From: Belliella pelovolcani
GTDB taxonomy: Bacteria; Bacteroidota; Bacteroidia; Cytophagales; Cyclobacteriaceae
Assembly (NCBI RefSeq): GCF_900156785.1
Contig: NZ_FTOP01000002.1
Coordinates: forward strand, 310,001-374,000
Direction: 5' to 3'
DNA: 64,000 bases
The position numbers and the translations under genes were made by a program. Below, piece by piece: positions 27,714 through 36,103 of this stretch. Under the pieces are notes generated by a model. It worked only from the letters and a program-made list of their open reading frames with translations, ran no database searches and had not been told where the DNA came from. Positions within the stretch are counted from its first letter, which is position 1; every line of letters begins with the position of its first letter.

Positions 27714-28553
27714 ATGGAATTAGATTTAGAAACAGTAGAAAAGATTCAAGAAAGAGCGATTGATTTTGTCTTTCAGTACGGCCCAAGCTTACTTGGAGCA
27801 CTTATTACCTTTGTTATTGGGCGTTACATCATCAATTTATTGATGAAGGGTCTCAATAAGGTTTTTGATAAATATGAAATCGATGCTTCTTTATCCACAT
27901 TCTTAACAAGCTTTTCAAGGGCATTACTATTTGTACTCTTATTTATCTCTATTGCGACTCAAGTTGGAATGGAACTTACCTCATTTATCGCTATTCTCGG
28001 TGCGGCGGGTTTGGCTGTGGGTTTGGCCTTACAGGGTTCCTTGTCAAATTTTGCAGGAGGAGTTTTGATCTTGATTTTTAAACCATTCAAAGTAGGAGAT
28101 ACCATTGAAGCGCAAGGCACACTGGGAGCCGTAGAAAGTATAGATATCTTATATACCAAAGTGAGAAATTTTGACAATAGGGTAGTGACCATTCCAAACG
28201 GCGCCTTGGCAAATAATTCAATTGTAAATCTTTCTCAGAAACCTACCAGAAGGGTGGAGATGGCTATAGGTGTAGCTTATGGTACTGATCTGAAGAAAAC
28301 CAGACAGGTGATCTTGTCTACGTTAGGAAAAGACGAGAGAATTCATGCTGACCCAGAGCCTGTAGTGAAGTTTACTAGTTTTGGAGATAGTTCTTTGGAT
28401 TTGGTAGTAAGATGTTGGGCAGACGCAGGAGACCTTTGGCCAGTCTATTGGGATAATATGGAAGCGCTCAAAGAAGCATTTGAAGCCAATGACATCGAAA
28501 TTCCATTCCCTCAGAGAGATGTCAATCACTATTATCCAGAAGGCAAAAAATAA
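27714..28553 (+). CDS. Small-conductance mechanosensitive channel (MscS)
   Basis: 279 residues, close to the Escherichia coli MscS length. Three transmembrane helices: about 18-40, 58-80, 85-115. The pore helix is AILGAAGLAVGLALQGSLSNFAGG, followed by the beta domain (FKVGDTIEAQGTLGAVESIDILYT, VTIPNGALANNSIVN) and the cytoplasmic cage with PQRDVN near the C-terminus. Protects against hypo-osmotic shock. Probably co-transcribed with the methyltransferase or has its own promoter in the 35-base gap. Confidence 0.95.
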   Translation: MELDLETVEKIQERAIDFVFQYGPSLLGALITFVIGRYIINLLMKGLNKVFDKYEIDASLSTFLTSFSRALLFVLLFISIATQVGMELTSFIAILGAAGLAVGLALQGSLSNFAGGVLILIFKPFKVGDTIEAQGTLGAVESIDILYTKVRNFDNRVVTIPNGALANNSIVNLSQKPTRRVEMAIGVAYGTDLKKTRQVILSTLGKDERIHADPEPVVKFTSFGDSSLDLVVRCWADAGDLWPVYWDNMEALKEAFEANDIEIPFPQRDVNHYYPEGKK

Positions 28554-28567
28554 TCAGCCTTTTGTGA

Positions 28568-28614
28568 TTAAAACCAAAATAGCTACCCATTTGGGTAGCT
28601 ATTTTGGTTTTAAT
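28568..28614. terminator. Perfect bidirectional terminator
   Basis: A perfect 23-base-pair stem (28568-28590 against 28592-28614 in outline) around a two-base loop, core TAGCTACCCA / TGGGTAGCTA, flanked by A/T-rich arms. It serves both mscS and the minus-strand small gene whose stop codon (28610-28612) is in the right arm. Confidence 0.92.
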
Positions 28615-28792
28615 CTTGATTTTCTTTACCGCTTTCAGGTTGAGCAGAATTTTCTTTTTGCTTCTTTCTACTTCCTCCTCCAGTACAGCCGATGTTCTTG
28701 GTCAAATCCAAATCATCTGGAATCCCTCCAAAACCTTCGCTGAAATCCCAGTCTTCGGCTTCCTCTTCTGATTTTTTAGGTTTTTGATCCAT
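28610..28792 (-). CDS. Small acidic protein with DLTKNIGCTGG motif
   Basis: 60 residues: MDQKPKKSEEE, then DWDFSEGFGGIPDDLDLTKNIGC and a Lys/Gln-rich tail. The segment GGIP-x-D-x-DLTKNIGC-GG is one I recognise from small proteins widespread in Bacteroidota with no known function; the single cysteine in a Gly-rich turn could bind metal or be modified. Third gene of an operon after the CobW-type GTPase (35-base gap), which makes a role in metal handling plausible. Its stop lies in the shared terminator stem. Confidence 0.75.
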   Translation of the reverse strand: MDQKPKKSEEEAEDWDFSEGFGGIPDDLDLTKNIGCTGGGSRKKQKENSAQPESGKENQD

Positions 28793-28827
28793 AGTAGTAT
28801 AACGAAGCTAGCGGGAAAAAGTGCAAC

Positions 28828-30021
28828 TTAAATAGGCCAGTTGTCGGTAAACTTTTGCCCTTTCAGAAATGCTGCCACTTCACTGGGATTGAGCAAGCAC
28901 TTTTGTAATTCTCCCTGAATCAATTCCTGATCTAAGTCTTGACCGATGATCACCAGTTCATTTTTCCGATCACCAAAGTTCTTATCCCATTTGGCCTCTA
29001 TCAATATTTGATTGTCTAAGTAAGAAGCATATCGCGTCCTATCCTTGAATGGCATACTGGCCCACCATACACCAACAGGTTCTGCTTTGACAGATCCGCC
29101 TGCTTGTGACCAAGAGATGGCTTGGTCTTTTCTTGAAGCAATGTAGAATAGCCCTTTGCTCCTAATCACATTGCCTGGCCAGTTGAATGAAATAAAGTCC
29201 CAAAACCTCTGGGGGTGAAAAGGACGCTTATCTCTGAATACAAAAGAAGAAATACCGTATTCTTCCGTCTCAGGAGTGTGGTCTTTTTCAAGCTCCGCCT
29301 GCCACCCCGCAGAATTGGAGGCTTCTTCAAAGTCAAACATACCGGTGTTTAATATCTCAGAAGGGCTGACTTTGGAGTTTTCTGTGATGATGATTTTAGC
29401 TGCTGGATTGAGTTTGGCTATGATTGCTTTCAGTTCGGCCAAATGACTCGGTTCTACCAAATCAGCCTTATTTATCAGAATGACATTGGCAAATTCTATT
29501 TGATCAGTGAGTAAGTTGACAATGCTTCTTTGATCCTCTGGATCATCGTTGAGATTTTTAGAATAGACAGTATCTGCACTTCCAAAATCTTTGTAAAAAT
29601 TATAAGCATCGACTACAGTAACCAAGGTGTCCAATTGACTGAATCTTGAAAGGTCTATGCCTTTTTCTTCATCCACAAAGCTAAATGTCTGAGCAACTGG
29701 AAGAGGCTCTGAGATCCCTGTGCTTTCGATTAATAAATAATCAAAACGATTTTCCTTGGCCAATCGCTCTACTTCAATCATAAGATCCTCTCGGAGGGTG
29801 CAGCAGATACAGCCATTGCTCATTTCTACTAAGCGCTCTTCGGTACGCGATAAGGTGTTTTCCTGTCTGACCAGTTGTGCATCTACATTGACCTCACTCA
29901 TGTCATTGACGATGACAGCAATCTTGAGGCCTTCTTTATTGTGGAGAATGTGGTTGAGGAGGGTTGTTTTGCCAGCTCCTAAAAATCCGCTAAGAACAGT
30001 TACAGGAAGTTTTTTTTGCAT
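28828..30021 (-). CDS. CobW/ZNG-family GTP-binding metal chaperone
   Basis: 397 residues. Walker [16 protein letters not shown], the metal-binding CxCC motif CICC in [13 protein letters not shown], switch region [16 protein letters not shown] guanine motif, and a C-terminal CobW_C domain (from about [19 protein letters not shown]). Members of this family deliver zinc to client proteins under shortage. The palindrome over the promoter of its operon fits control by a zinc repressor. It follows the secreted CxxC protein with a one-base gap. Confidence 0.92.
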   Translation of the reverse strand: MQKKLPVTVLSGFLGAGKTTLLNHILHNKEGLKIAVIVNDMSEVNVDAQLVRQENTLSRTEERLVEMSNGCICCTLREDLMIEVERLAKENRFDYLLIESTGISEPLPVAQTFSFVDEEKGIDLSRFSQLDTLVTVVDAYNFYKDFGSADTVYSKNLNDDPEDQRSIVNLLTDQIEFANVILINKADLVEPSHLAELKAIIAKLNPAAKIIITENSKVSPSEILNTGMFDFEEASNSAGWQAELEKDHTPETEEYGISSFVFRDKRPFHPQRFWDFISFNWPGNVIRSKGLFYIASRKDQAISWSQAGGSVKAEPVGVWWASMPFKDRTRYASYLDNQILIEAKWDKNFGDRKNELVIIGQDLDQELIQGELQKCLLNPSEVAAFLKGQKFTDNWPI

Positions 30022-30022
30022 T

Positions 30023-30469
30023 TTAGTCTAAGATGATCTCGGCATCTTGGAGGATAAAATTCAGCTCTTCGATATCGTCTTCATTGAGCCTCAGTTTTCC
30101 TCTTATTTTGACGATTTCATCGGTTTTGATTTTGCGATTGGGTTTCTTTTTGAGATAGCCGACTACAATACTCTCTGGACCTGCCCCCCCACAAAAGAAA
30201 CATTCAGCTTGAGGGAACTTGGAGATCACTGCAATATTGGAAGCATTCATTTCCAGTGGGATATAAAACCCCGACACAGTCACTGTTGTTCCCTCTAGCG
30301 CTTTGAGTTCATCTGAAAATTTAGGATATAAAAAATACATCCCAAATTCCCTATTCAGTTTTTCTATAAAGCGGGTTTTGGAAAACATGGCCCACATATC
30401 TGGATCTGGGCTTACCATGCTGCTCAGGAGAAGCATTCCTCCAATAAGTGTCAAAGCTAACTTTTTCAT
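30023..30469 (-). CDS. Exported DUF3299-like protein
   Basis: 148 residues with a signal peptide ([17 protein letters not shown]). The mature part is a small beta-barrel-like (OB-type) domain with [11 protein letters not shown] and the CxxC-bearing [17 protein letters not shown], followed by IRGKLRLN. The CFFCGGAGP segment is the hallmark of a periplasmic family often seen with zinc-responsive genes. First gene of the CobW operon; its ATG is 107 bases after the candidate promoter. Function unknown; zinc binding by the cysteines is inference. Confidence 0.8.
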   Translation of the reverse strand: MKKLALTLIGGMLLLSSMVSPDPDMWAMFSKTRFIEKLNREFGMYFLYPKFSDELKALEGTTVTVSGFYIPLEMNASNIAVISKFPQAECFFCGGAGPESIVVGYLKKKPNRKIKTDEIVKIRGKLRLNEDDIEELNFILQDAEIILD

Positions 30470-30575
30470 AGGTGTTCTTGATTTTTCTAATTAAAGACTG
30501 CAGCCCGAAGACTGGAGTCTAATTGTCAACCATCATCATTCAAATGAAGAGAACACTATATGAATGATTAGGTTC

Positions 30576-30617
30576 CAAAGGTATTCTGAATATTTTTAAT
30601 ATGCAACAGTGTTGCAT
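30576..30617 (-). promoter_or_regulatory. Promoter with overlapping repressor-type palindrome (CobW operon)
   Basis: On the minus strand TACCTTTG (30583-30576) fits TAnnTTTG, and a TTG (30606-30604) stands 20 bases upstream. That TTG is inside a perfect 17-base palindrome, ATGCAACA-G-TGTTGCAT (30601-30617). A dimeric Fur/Zur-type repressor on this site would cover the -33 element. The palindrome does not recur elsewhere in the window that I could find. Confidence 0.75.
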
Positions 30618-30797
30618 TTAATTTTCTTCTTGCTTCAAAATTAATTTTCTAATTGTGGAGATCATAATTTCAAAGTTAATTAAAACTGATTTGAATCCAT
30701 CCCCATCCATCATAAGGTTGAGTGCTTCATTTTTTATTTCGCTCCTAAACCGTATTTTTACGCACTATTTAAGAATCAGTAAAAAAGCAGTATATAT

Positions 30798-32051
30798 ATG
30801 CCATATTTATTTACCTCAGAGTCAGTTTCTGAGGGACATCCGGATAAGATTGCAGATCAGATTTCTGATGCATTGATTGATAATTTTTTGGCTTTTGATC
30901 CCCGATCAAAGGTAGCCTGCGAGACTTTGGTTACCACTGGGCAAGTAATCTTGGCAGGGGAAGTTAATTCTGATACCTATTTGGATGTACAGAAGATTGC
31001 CCGAGATGTAATCAATAGAATCGGTTATACCAAAGGAGAGTATATGTTTGACGGTAATTCTTGTGGTGTACTTTCGGCCATTCATGAGCAATCACCAGAC
31101 ATCAATCAAGGAGTAGACAGGAACAGTCCAGAAGAACAAGGAGCAGGAGATCAAGGGATGATGTTTGGCTATGCCACCAAAGAGACCGAAGATTACATGC
31201 CTTTGGCTTTGGACCTTTCGCATAGAATATTGAGAGAGTTGGCAGCATTGAGAAGAGAAAATGATCAAATCAAATACCTTAGACCAGATTCTAAATCTCA
31301 GGTGACGATCGAGTATTCTGATGATAATGTACCTCAGCGCATCGATGCCATTGTGATATCTACACAGCATGATGACTTTGCAGATGAGCCTACCATGCTT
31401 GCCAAAATTAAGGAAGACTTGATTGCTATCTTGATTCCAAGAGTAAAAGCTCAATTGAAACCAGAAATTCAAGCCTTATTCACTGAGGATATCACTTACC
31501 ACATCAACCCTACTGGCAAATTTGTCATTGGAGGGCCACATGGGGATACTGGATTGACTGGCAGGAAAATCATCGTTGATACTTATGGCGGCAAGGGCGC
31601 CCATGGTGGGGGAGCATTTTCTGGTAAAGATCCTTCCAAGGTGGATAGATCTGCTGCTTATGCGACTAGACATATCGCTAAAAATATGGTGGCTGCAGGT
31701 ATTGCAGACGAGATCTTGGTTCAGGTATCCTATGCCATCGGAGTGGCTAAGCCCATGGGGATCTATGTGAATACTTATGGGACTTCAAAATTGGGACTTT
31801 CCGATGGAGCAATTGCCAAGAAAGTAGAGGAAATATTTGATATGCGCCCTTATGCCATAGAACAGCGACTCAAGTTGAGGTATCCGATCTATGAAGAGAC
31901 AGCGGCTTATGGTCACATGGGTCGAAAAAATGAAGTAGTCAGCAAAACCTTCTTTACGCCCGATGGCAAGTCCATTGATTTGGATGTGGAGTTGTTTACC
32001 TGGGAAAAACTAGACTATGTAGATAAGATCAAAAAGGCTTTTGGGCTTTGA
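30798..32051 (+). CDS. metK: S-adenosylmethionine synthetase
   Basis: 417 residues. Makes SAM from methionine and ATP. Motifs: [18 protein letters not shown] at the N-terminus, [12 protein letters not shown] in the middle and [19 protein letters not shown] with the P-loop-like lysine. Diverges from the CobW operon; the 328-base gap upstream shows no recognisable SAM riboswitch to me. Provides the methyl donor for, among others, the methyltransferase at 26971 and several RNA methylases here. Confidence 0.98.
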   Translation: MPYLFTSESVSEGHPDKIADQISDALIDNFLAFDPRSKVACETLVTTGQVILAGEVNSDTYLDVQKIARDVINRIGYTKGEYMFDGNSCGVLSAIHEQSPDINQGVDRNSPEEQGAGDQGMMFGYATKETEDYMPLALDLSHRILRELAALRRENDQIKYLRPDSKSQVTIEYSDDNVPQRIDAIVISTQHDDFADEPTMLAKIKEDLIAILIPRVKAQLKPEIQALFTEDITYHINPTGKFVIGGPHGDTGLTGRKIIVDTYGGKGAHGGGAFSGKDPSKVDRSAAYATRHIAKNMVAAGIADEILVQVSYAIGVAKPMGIYVNTYGTSKLGLSDGAIAKKVEEIFDMRPYAIEQRLKLRYPIYEETAAYGHMGRKNEVVSKTFFTPDGKSIDLDVELFTWEKLDYVDKIKKAFGL

Positions 32052-32058
32052 TATAGAT

Positions 32059-32088
32059 AAAAAAAGCGGCTTGAAAGCCGCTTTTTTT
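32059..32088 (+). terminator. metK terminator
   Basis: AAAAAAAGCGGCTT / AAGCCGCTTTTTTT stem, two-base loop, T-run. Confidence 0.93.
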
Positions 32089-32116
32089 ATTTGTGCAAGC
32101 AATTAGAAAAAAATGA

Positions 32117-32230
32117 TTAGTCTCTTTTTTTCTTATCTTCTTGTTTGGCTTTTTTGTCAGCCCTTTTTTCCTTTAAACTCTTCTCAGGTTTTTTCTTTTC
32201 GGCTTTTTTTGCGGTGTGTTCTTTTGCCAT
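32117..32230 (-). CDS. 37-residue lysine-rich protein
   Basis: Reads MAKEHTAKKAEKKKPEKSL then KEKRADKKAKQEDKKKRD and a stop. About half the residues are Lys or Arg. Small basic proteins starting MAK-x-x-x-AKK and carrying SLKEKRA-x-KKAK occur widely in Bacteroidota and Proteobacteria, so I take this as a real gene in spite of its length. It might bind nucleic acid or ribosomes; there is no direct evidence. It faces metK, and the metK terminator T-run follows its stop by about 30 bases. Confidence 0.7.
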   Translation of the reverse strand: MAKEHTAKKAEKKKPEKSLKEKRADKKAKQEDKKKRD

Positions 32231-32315
32231 GATTTTAAGATTTGTAGGAAGATACCGCTTTTAGTTGATTGATTTTAGAAAGCACCTCAAAATATTCTTC
32301 TGAGATAATAAGTAA

Positions 32316-32350
32316 AATAAAAAGCCATCCAATTATATCTGGATGGCTTC
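32316..32350 (-). terminator. Terminator of the small lipoprotein gene
   Basis: AAGCCATCC / GGATGGCTT stem (32322-32349) with A-rich plus-strand flank, i.e. a T-run on the minus strand, just after the stop of 32356-32589. Confidence 0.82.
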
Positions 32351-32355
32351 CTTTT

Positions 32356-32589
32356 TTATTTTCCTTCTGGCTTGTAGATTGCACCTGTTGCAAAATCTAC
32401 AATGGCTCCCGGCCAGAAAAGAATGATATCGGCAATCAAAGCACCAACCCTCACCTTTCTTTGAGGCTCACCTGGCCCTGGCTTCGTTCTTTGATATTCT
32501 GTCACCGGTCCACCAAAGATGGTAGCGCAGCTTGACAATGATGCCATGATCAAAACCATGGAAAGCAATTTTGTGATTGTTTTTTTCAT
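32356..32589 (-). CDS. Small YceK/YidQ-like lipoprotein
   Basis: 77 residues. Lipoprotein signal with SLSSC at about residue 21, followed by ATIFGG, then YQRTKPGPGEPQRKVRV and a hydrophobic stretch ALIADIILFWPGAIVDFATGAIYKP. The CATIFGG start and the FWPG-x-x-VDF-x-TGAIYKP end are typical of a small Bacteroidota lipoprotein family related in pattern to YceK/YidQ. Outer-membrane anchored; function unknown. Confidence 0.8.
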   Translation of the reverse strand: MKKTITKLLSMVLIMASLSSCATIFGGPVTEYQRTKPGPGEPQRKVRVGALIADIILFWPGAIVDFATGAIYKPEGK

Positions 32590-32601
32590 TGGATTGAAAA
32601 T

Positions 32602-32958
32602 TTAGAATTTGATTAATATAGTTTGTGAAAAATGGTCATGAAGACCTTTTTCGGTAATGAAATAAGAAAGAAAATAGAAGGGGAGTCCCCTTAAGAATGT
32701 TCTAATCAAAATTTGATAGGCCTTTGCTTTTTCGCCAGTTCTTTTGTCTACAACTTTTGTTTTGGTAAGCATCTTACCGAGCGTTTGTCCAAAAACCAAT
32801 TCACTTGTAAAATAATAGAAAAAGTAAAATCCAATGAGGAAGTTTCTAACCGATTCTTTTTCAATAACCCCTTTGAAAACCCACAAGATTACTATTGAAA
32901 AAACCAAAAAGGCTGAAATATCAACAAGAAAATTTACAATTCTATATTTGAAATTCAT
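32602..32958 (-). CDS. RDD-family membrane protein
   Basis: 118 residues. An arginine and aspartate pattern in the first helix (YRIVNFLVDISAFLVFSIV), a second helix FLIGFYFFYYFTSEL, and GQTLGKMLTKTKVVDKRTGEKA, which is the RDD family's GxTLGK loop. Several membrane helices; some relatives transport ions, but most are unassigned. Only 12 bases before the lipoprotein gene, so they form a two-gene unit. Confidence 0.82.
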   Translation of the reverse strand: MNFKYRIVNFLVDISAFLVFSIVILWVFKGVIEKESVRNFLIGFYFFYYFTSELVFGQTLGKMLTKTKVVDKRTGEKAKAYQILIRTFLRGLPFYFLSYFITEKGLHDHFSQTILIKF

Positions 32959-33050
32959 TATAACTAAATTTCTGCTAACATATAAAAAGTTTATTAAAAG
33001 AAGAAATTTATTTATTAGTTTCTAGTATGGCTTTATAATCATATTTACTG

Positions 33051-33150
33051 TTATTGGGCCTTTTCAATCCGTCTGACGGTTTCACTTTGGTTAACCCTTC
33101 CACCTTCACTAAAAAGAATCTTCATGTGCGGCACAGATATCAGCTCAACA
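33051..33150 (-). pseudogene. Coding relic beside tRNA-Arg
   Basis: On the minus strand the frame ending at the TAA 33053-33051 reads LISVPHMKILFSEGG then RVNQSETVRRIEKAQ. It has the look of real protein sequence but has no start upstream before the tRNA terminator. Probably the 3' end of a gene lost by rearrangement next to the tRNA; a chance frame is possible. Confidence 0.3.
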
Positions 33151-33162
33151 ATTTCAAGGCAT

Positions 33163-33189
33163 AAAAAAACCAAGCACCTCTGCTTGGTT
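33163..33189 (-). terminator. tRNA-Arg terminator
   Basis: AACCAAGC / GCTTGGTT stem, loop ACCTCT, and a run of seven A on the plus strand (T on the minus strand), five bases behind the tRNA. Confidence 0.85.
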
Positions 33190-33193
33190 CTAG

Positions 33194-33265
33194 TAGCCGC
33201 GCTAGGAATCGAACCTAGATCTAACGTTTAGGAAACGCTTGTTCTATCCATTGAACTACGCAGCC
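33194..33265 (-). tRNA. tRNA-Arg (anticodon CCT)
   Basis: Minus strand: acceptor GGCTGCG pairs with CGCGGCT (two G-U pairs), D arm GTTC-AATGGAT-AGAAC, anticodon arm with loop TTCCTAA (anticodon CCT, reads AGG), T arm CTAGGTTCGATTCCTAG, discriminator A. CCA is not encoded. Confidence 0.93.
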
Positions 33266-33537
33266 ATATTATTTCAAACATTTCAGAAACTCCTTTTTTG
33301 CCCCTGATTTAAGAAAAATTTCTCGTGTGCCAATTTCTTCTCAATTATAACATACTTCAAGATGTTCAGTCTTTTTTTGATCGAGTATTACCAGAATTGT
33401 GCTCTATTTCTTTGTACATCATACTTCGTATTTTGTACATTTTCAAACCATCTCGACCATTATCTCCACCCTTCACCTTCGAAGAAATGCTAATTTAATT
33501 CAAAACCTTCGACCAAAGCAAATATATTTCTGACTAC
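33266..33537. other. Intergenic DNA before the rpsP promoter
   Basis: About 270 bases between tRNA-Arg and the rpsP promoter, with one copy of the GTACNAA heptamer repeat (33409-33438) and otherwise nothing I can assign. Confidence 0.6.
33409..33438 (-). repeat. GTACNAA heptamer repeat, copy 2
   Basis: On the minus strand GTACAAA, ATACGAA, GTATGAT, GTACAAA, GA: four heptamers aligned position by position with the copies at 9188 and 62555. Confidence 0.6.
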
Positions 33538-33569
33538 TTGTGACTTTCAATTTAAAAGCGCTATCTTTG
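33538..33569 (+). promoter_or_regulatory. Promoter of the rpsP-rimM-trmD-rplS operon
   Basis: TTG at 33538-33540, 21-base spacer, TATCTTTG at 33562-33569; the same layout and the same -7 sequence as the guaB promoter. Confidence 0.75.
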
Positions 33570-33624
33570 CAGTCCAAAAATCAAGATGGACGGGATCCAT
33601 CAATTCACTAAATATCAATATAAT

Positions 33625-34182
33625 ATGGCAGTAAAAATCAGATTAGCGCGTAGAGGTAGAAAAAGATTAGCCATCTATGACGTAGTAGTAGCTGATGCTA
33701 GAGCTCCACGTGATGGACGCTTTATCGAGAAATTGGGTACCTACAACCCAAACACTGACCCTGCATCAATCAACATCAACAATGAGCGTGCTCTTAAATG
33801 GTTGTTGAATGGTGCGCAGCCTACAGACACTGTAAAGGCAATGCTTTCTTACAGAGGTGTATTACTTCAGAAGCACCTTCAAATCGGTGTCTTGAAAGGA
33901 GCAATCTCTCAGGAAGAGGCTGACAAAAAATTCGAAGCTTGGAAAGCGAGCAAAGAAGAAGCAATCACTGGCAAAGTTGACAAATTGGCTAAAGCGAAAG
34001 CGGATGCTCGTCAGAAAGCACTCGATGCTGAAACAGCTAAAAACCAAGCTAGACTTGATGCTATCAAAGCTAAAGAAGACGAAGCGAAAGCTGCTGCTGC
34101 CGCTGAGGCTGCAGAAGCTGCTGATGCTCCTGCAGAAGAAGCTCCTGAAGCTTCTGCTGATGGTGAAGAAACTCAAGCCTAA
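33625..34182 (+). CDS. rpsP: 30S ribosomal protein S16, long Bacteroidota form
   Basis: 185 residues from [13 protein letters not shown]; an in-frame start at 33586 is rejected because it adds 13 residues before the universal N-terminus. The S16 core is the first 80 or so residues ([32 protein letters not shown]). The rest is an Ala/Glu/Lys-rich tail, typical of this phylum and absent from the E. coli protein (82 residues). First gene of the operon with rimM (14-base gap). Confidence 0.97.
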   Translation: MAVKIRLARRGRKRLAIYDVVVADARAPRDGRFIEKLGTYNPNTDPASININNERALKWLLNGAQPTDTVKAMLSYRGVLLQKHLQIGVLKGAISQEEADKKFEAWKASKEEAITGKVDKLAKAKADARQKALDAETAKNQARLDAIKAKEDEAKAAAAAEAAEAADAPAEEAPEASADGEETQA

Positions 34183-34196
34183 TATCCTACCTTGCC

Positions 34197-34727
34197 ATGA
34201 ACAAAGACAATTGTTTTCAATTGGGCTATATTGCTAAGGTTCATGGTCTTCATGGGGAAGTTACAATAGTATTGGATGTGGATTATCCAGAAGCGTATGA
34301 AGGCATAGAGCATGTCTTTATCGATCAAAAATCCAGACTCGTTCCTTTCTTTCTTGAGTATTTTGATCTTCAGCCAAACAATAAGGTGTTGGCAAAATTT
34401 GAAGATTACAATACCATGGACGATGCAGAAAAGTTAGTCGGTTCGGAATTATACCTACCGCTGACGGCACTGGAGGAATTGGGTGAAGACCAATATTATT
34501 TCCATGAACTGATAGGATTCGAAGTAGTAGATGCATCCCTCGGGTCAATCGGGGAAATCAAAATTATCTATGATCTTCAAACACAAGATTTATTGGGTGT
34601 AGACCATAAAGGAAAAGAAGTTCTGATTCCCATTCAAGACGGAATTATCCAAAAGGTAGACAAGACAGCTAAAAAAGTTTACTGTCAGCTCCCAGAAGGC
34701 TTACTTGAAATATATCTAGAGGAATAA
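34197..34727 (+). CDS. rimM: 16S rRNA processing protein RimM
   Basis: 176 residues. Assists 30S head maturation and binds S19. N-terminal beta-barrel [17 protein letters not shown] and the C-terminal PRC-barrel-like [13 protein letters not shown] ... [24 protein letters not shown]. The order rpsP-rimM-trmD-rplS is the conserved bacterial one. Its stop overlaps the trmD start by one base. Confidence 0.96.
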   Translation: MNKDNCFQLGYIAKVHGLHGEVTIVLDVDYPEAYEGIEHVFIDQKSRLVPFFLEYFDLQPNNKVLAKFEDYNTMDDAEKLVGSELYLPLTALEELGEDQYYFHELIGFEVVDASLGSIGEIKIIYDLQTQDLLGVDHKGKEVLIPIQDGIIQKVDKTAKKVYCQLPEGLLEIYLEE

Positions 34728-35416
34728 TGATGCGCATAGACATCATCACGGTAGTACCAGGCTTATTAGATGGTCCATTTTCACATTCTATTCTGAAAAG
34801 AGCAGAAGAAAAAGGTCTAGCGACAGTCAAAGTACATAACTTGAGAGATTATGCCACTGGCAAGCAGAAGCAAGTCGACGACTACGCTTTTGGTGGCGGA
34901 GCAGGCATGGTCATGATGATAGAACCTATCGCAAAATGTATTCAAGAGCTCCAAAGTGAGAGAGACTATGACGAAATCATCTATCTAACTCCCGATGGCA
35001 GTACATTCAACCAAAATATGGCGAATGAATTGTCTTTAAAAGGAAACTTGATGATGTTGTGTGGGCATTACAAAGGAGTAGATGAAAGGGTTAGACAGAG
35101 ATTCATCACCAAAGAAATCAGTATCGGTGACTTTGTACTTTCTGGAGGAGAATTGGCCGCCGCAGTTTTAGCTGATGCGATCATTCGCTTGATCCCAGGA
35201 GTGCTCAATGATGAAACTTCTGCACTGACTGATTCCTTTCAGGATGGATTACTCGCTCCTCCAGTATTTACTAGACCTGCAGAATATGAAGGAATGAAAG
35301 TTCCAGAAATCTTACTCTCAGGACACCAAGCCAAGATCGAGGATTGGAGATTTGAGCAATCGGTTCGCCGAACACAAGAAAGAAGACCTGACCTGATGGA
35401 TAGGAAAGATTTCTAA
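34727..35416 (+). CDS. trmD: tRNA (guanine37-N1)-methyltransferase
   Basis: 229 residues (228 from the second ATG at 34730). SPOUT knot methylase that makes m1G37 to prevent frameshifting. Seen: [49 protein letters not shown], and the SAM knot [15 protein letters not shown]. Third gene of the S16 operon. Confidence 0.97.
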   Translation: MMRIDIITVVPGLLDGPFSHSILKRAEEKGLATVKVHNLRDYATGKQKQVDDYAFGGGAGMVMMIEPIAKCIQELQSERDYDEIIYLTPDGSTFNQNMANELSLKGNLMMLCGHYKGVDERVRQRFITKEISIGDFVLSGGELAAAVLADAIIRLIPGVLNDETSALTDSFQDGLLAPPVFTRPAEYEGMKVPEILLSGHQAKIEDWRFEQSVRRTQERRPDLMDRKDF

Positions 35417-35461
35417 GTGGCGATGACAGCAACAAGCGATAAATAAAAGAATTTAACAGAA

Positions 35462-35480
35462 AATCATCCCAAGGATGATT
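35462..35480 (+). promoter_or_regulatory. Hairpin between trmD and rplS
   Basis: AATCATCC-CAA-GGATGATT, a perfect 8-base-pair stem 26 bases before the L19 ATG, with no T-run. It could be a leader structure for L19 control or a processing signal. Confidence 0.45.
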
Positions 35481-35506
35481 GCTACAAGCACATAAAATAC
35501 AAAGCT

Positions 35507-35878
35507 ATGAGCGAACTAATCAAATTTGTAGAAGCGGAATACAATGAAGTAAGATCTTCATTCCCTTCTTTCAAGGCAGGAGATACTATCAATGTTCACG
35601 TAAGAATCAAAGAAGGTAACAAAGAGCGTATCCAGCAGTTCCAAGGTACTGTAATCCAGAGAAAAAATGTGAACACCAACGGTGAGACGTTCACAGTAAG
35701 AAAAATCTCTAACGGTATCGGGGTAGAAAGAATCTTCCCTATCCTTTCTCCATCAATCGAGAAAATCGAATTGCTAAGAGAAGGTAAAGTAAGAAGAGCG
35801 AGATTGTTCTACCTAAGAGGACGTCAAGGTAAAGCTGCAAGAATCAAGGAAAAAATCAGAGTGAGAAAAGACTCTTAA
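35507..35878 (+). CDS. rplS: 50S ribosomal protein L19
   Basis: 123 residues, standard length. [29 protein letters not shown] and the conserved [34 protein letters not shown]. Last gene of the operon, followed by a strong terminator. Lies at the 30S/50S interface. Confidence 0.98.
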   Translation: MSELIKFVEAEYNEVRSSFPSFKAGDTINVHVRIKEGNKERIQQFQGTVIQRKNVNTNGETFTVRKISNGIGVERIFPILSPSIEKIELLREGKVRRARLFYLRGRQGKAARIKEKIRVRKDS

Positions 35879-35896
35879 GCTTTCTTGTTTCAAGAT

Positions 35897-35926
35897 AAAA
35901 AGGAAATCCATCTGGATTTCCTTTTT
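35897..35926 (+). terminator. rplS operon terminator
   Basis: Perfect 14-base-pair stem AAAAAGGAAATCCA / TGGATTTCCTTTTT, two-base loop, T-run. Confidence 0.93.
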
Positions 35927-36044
35927 GTGTTTTGTGATTATCAGTTTACTTTCACGTAGCCCAAAAATTAATACAAGAGTGTATGATTTCACCTTCAGTT
36001 GACTATGCCACGGCACACGAGCTGTGGGCTGCTGTCTGTGGACA

Positions 36045-36098
36045 AGTATCCGCATGATATAATGCCTCTTTTTCTTAACGTGTAAATTTGCGGATACT
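36045..36098. repeat. Inverted repeat AGTATCCGCA ... TGCGGATACT
   Basis: Perfect 10-base arms 36045-36054 and 36089-36098 around 34 bases, right behind the stop of the minus-strand gene at 36104. The ends TATCCGC / GCGGATA are the same as those of the 140-145 bp repeats at 3671 and 9242, so it may be a short relative of that element or a 3' hairpin. Confidence 0.5.
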
Positions 36099-36103
36099 CG
36101 TAT

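Noticed and set aside
30618-30797. SAM riboswitch in the metK leader
   Set aside because: I looked for the paired stems and a terminator or sequestering hairpin and saw none in this 180-base stretch.
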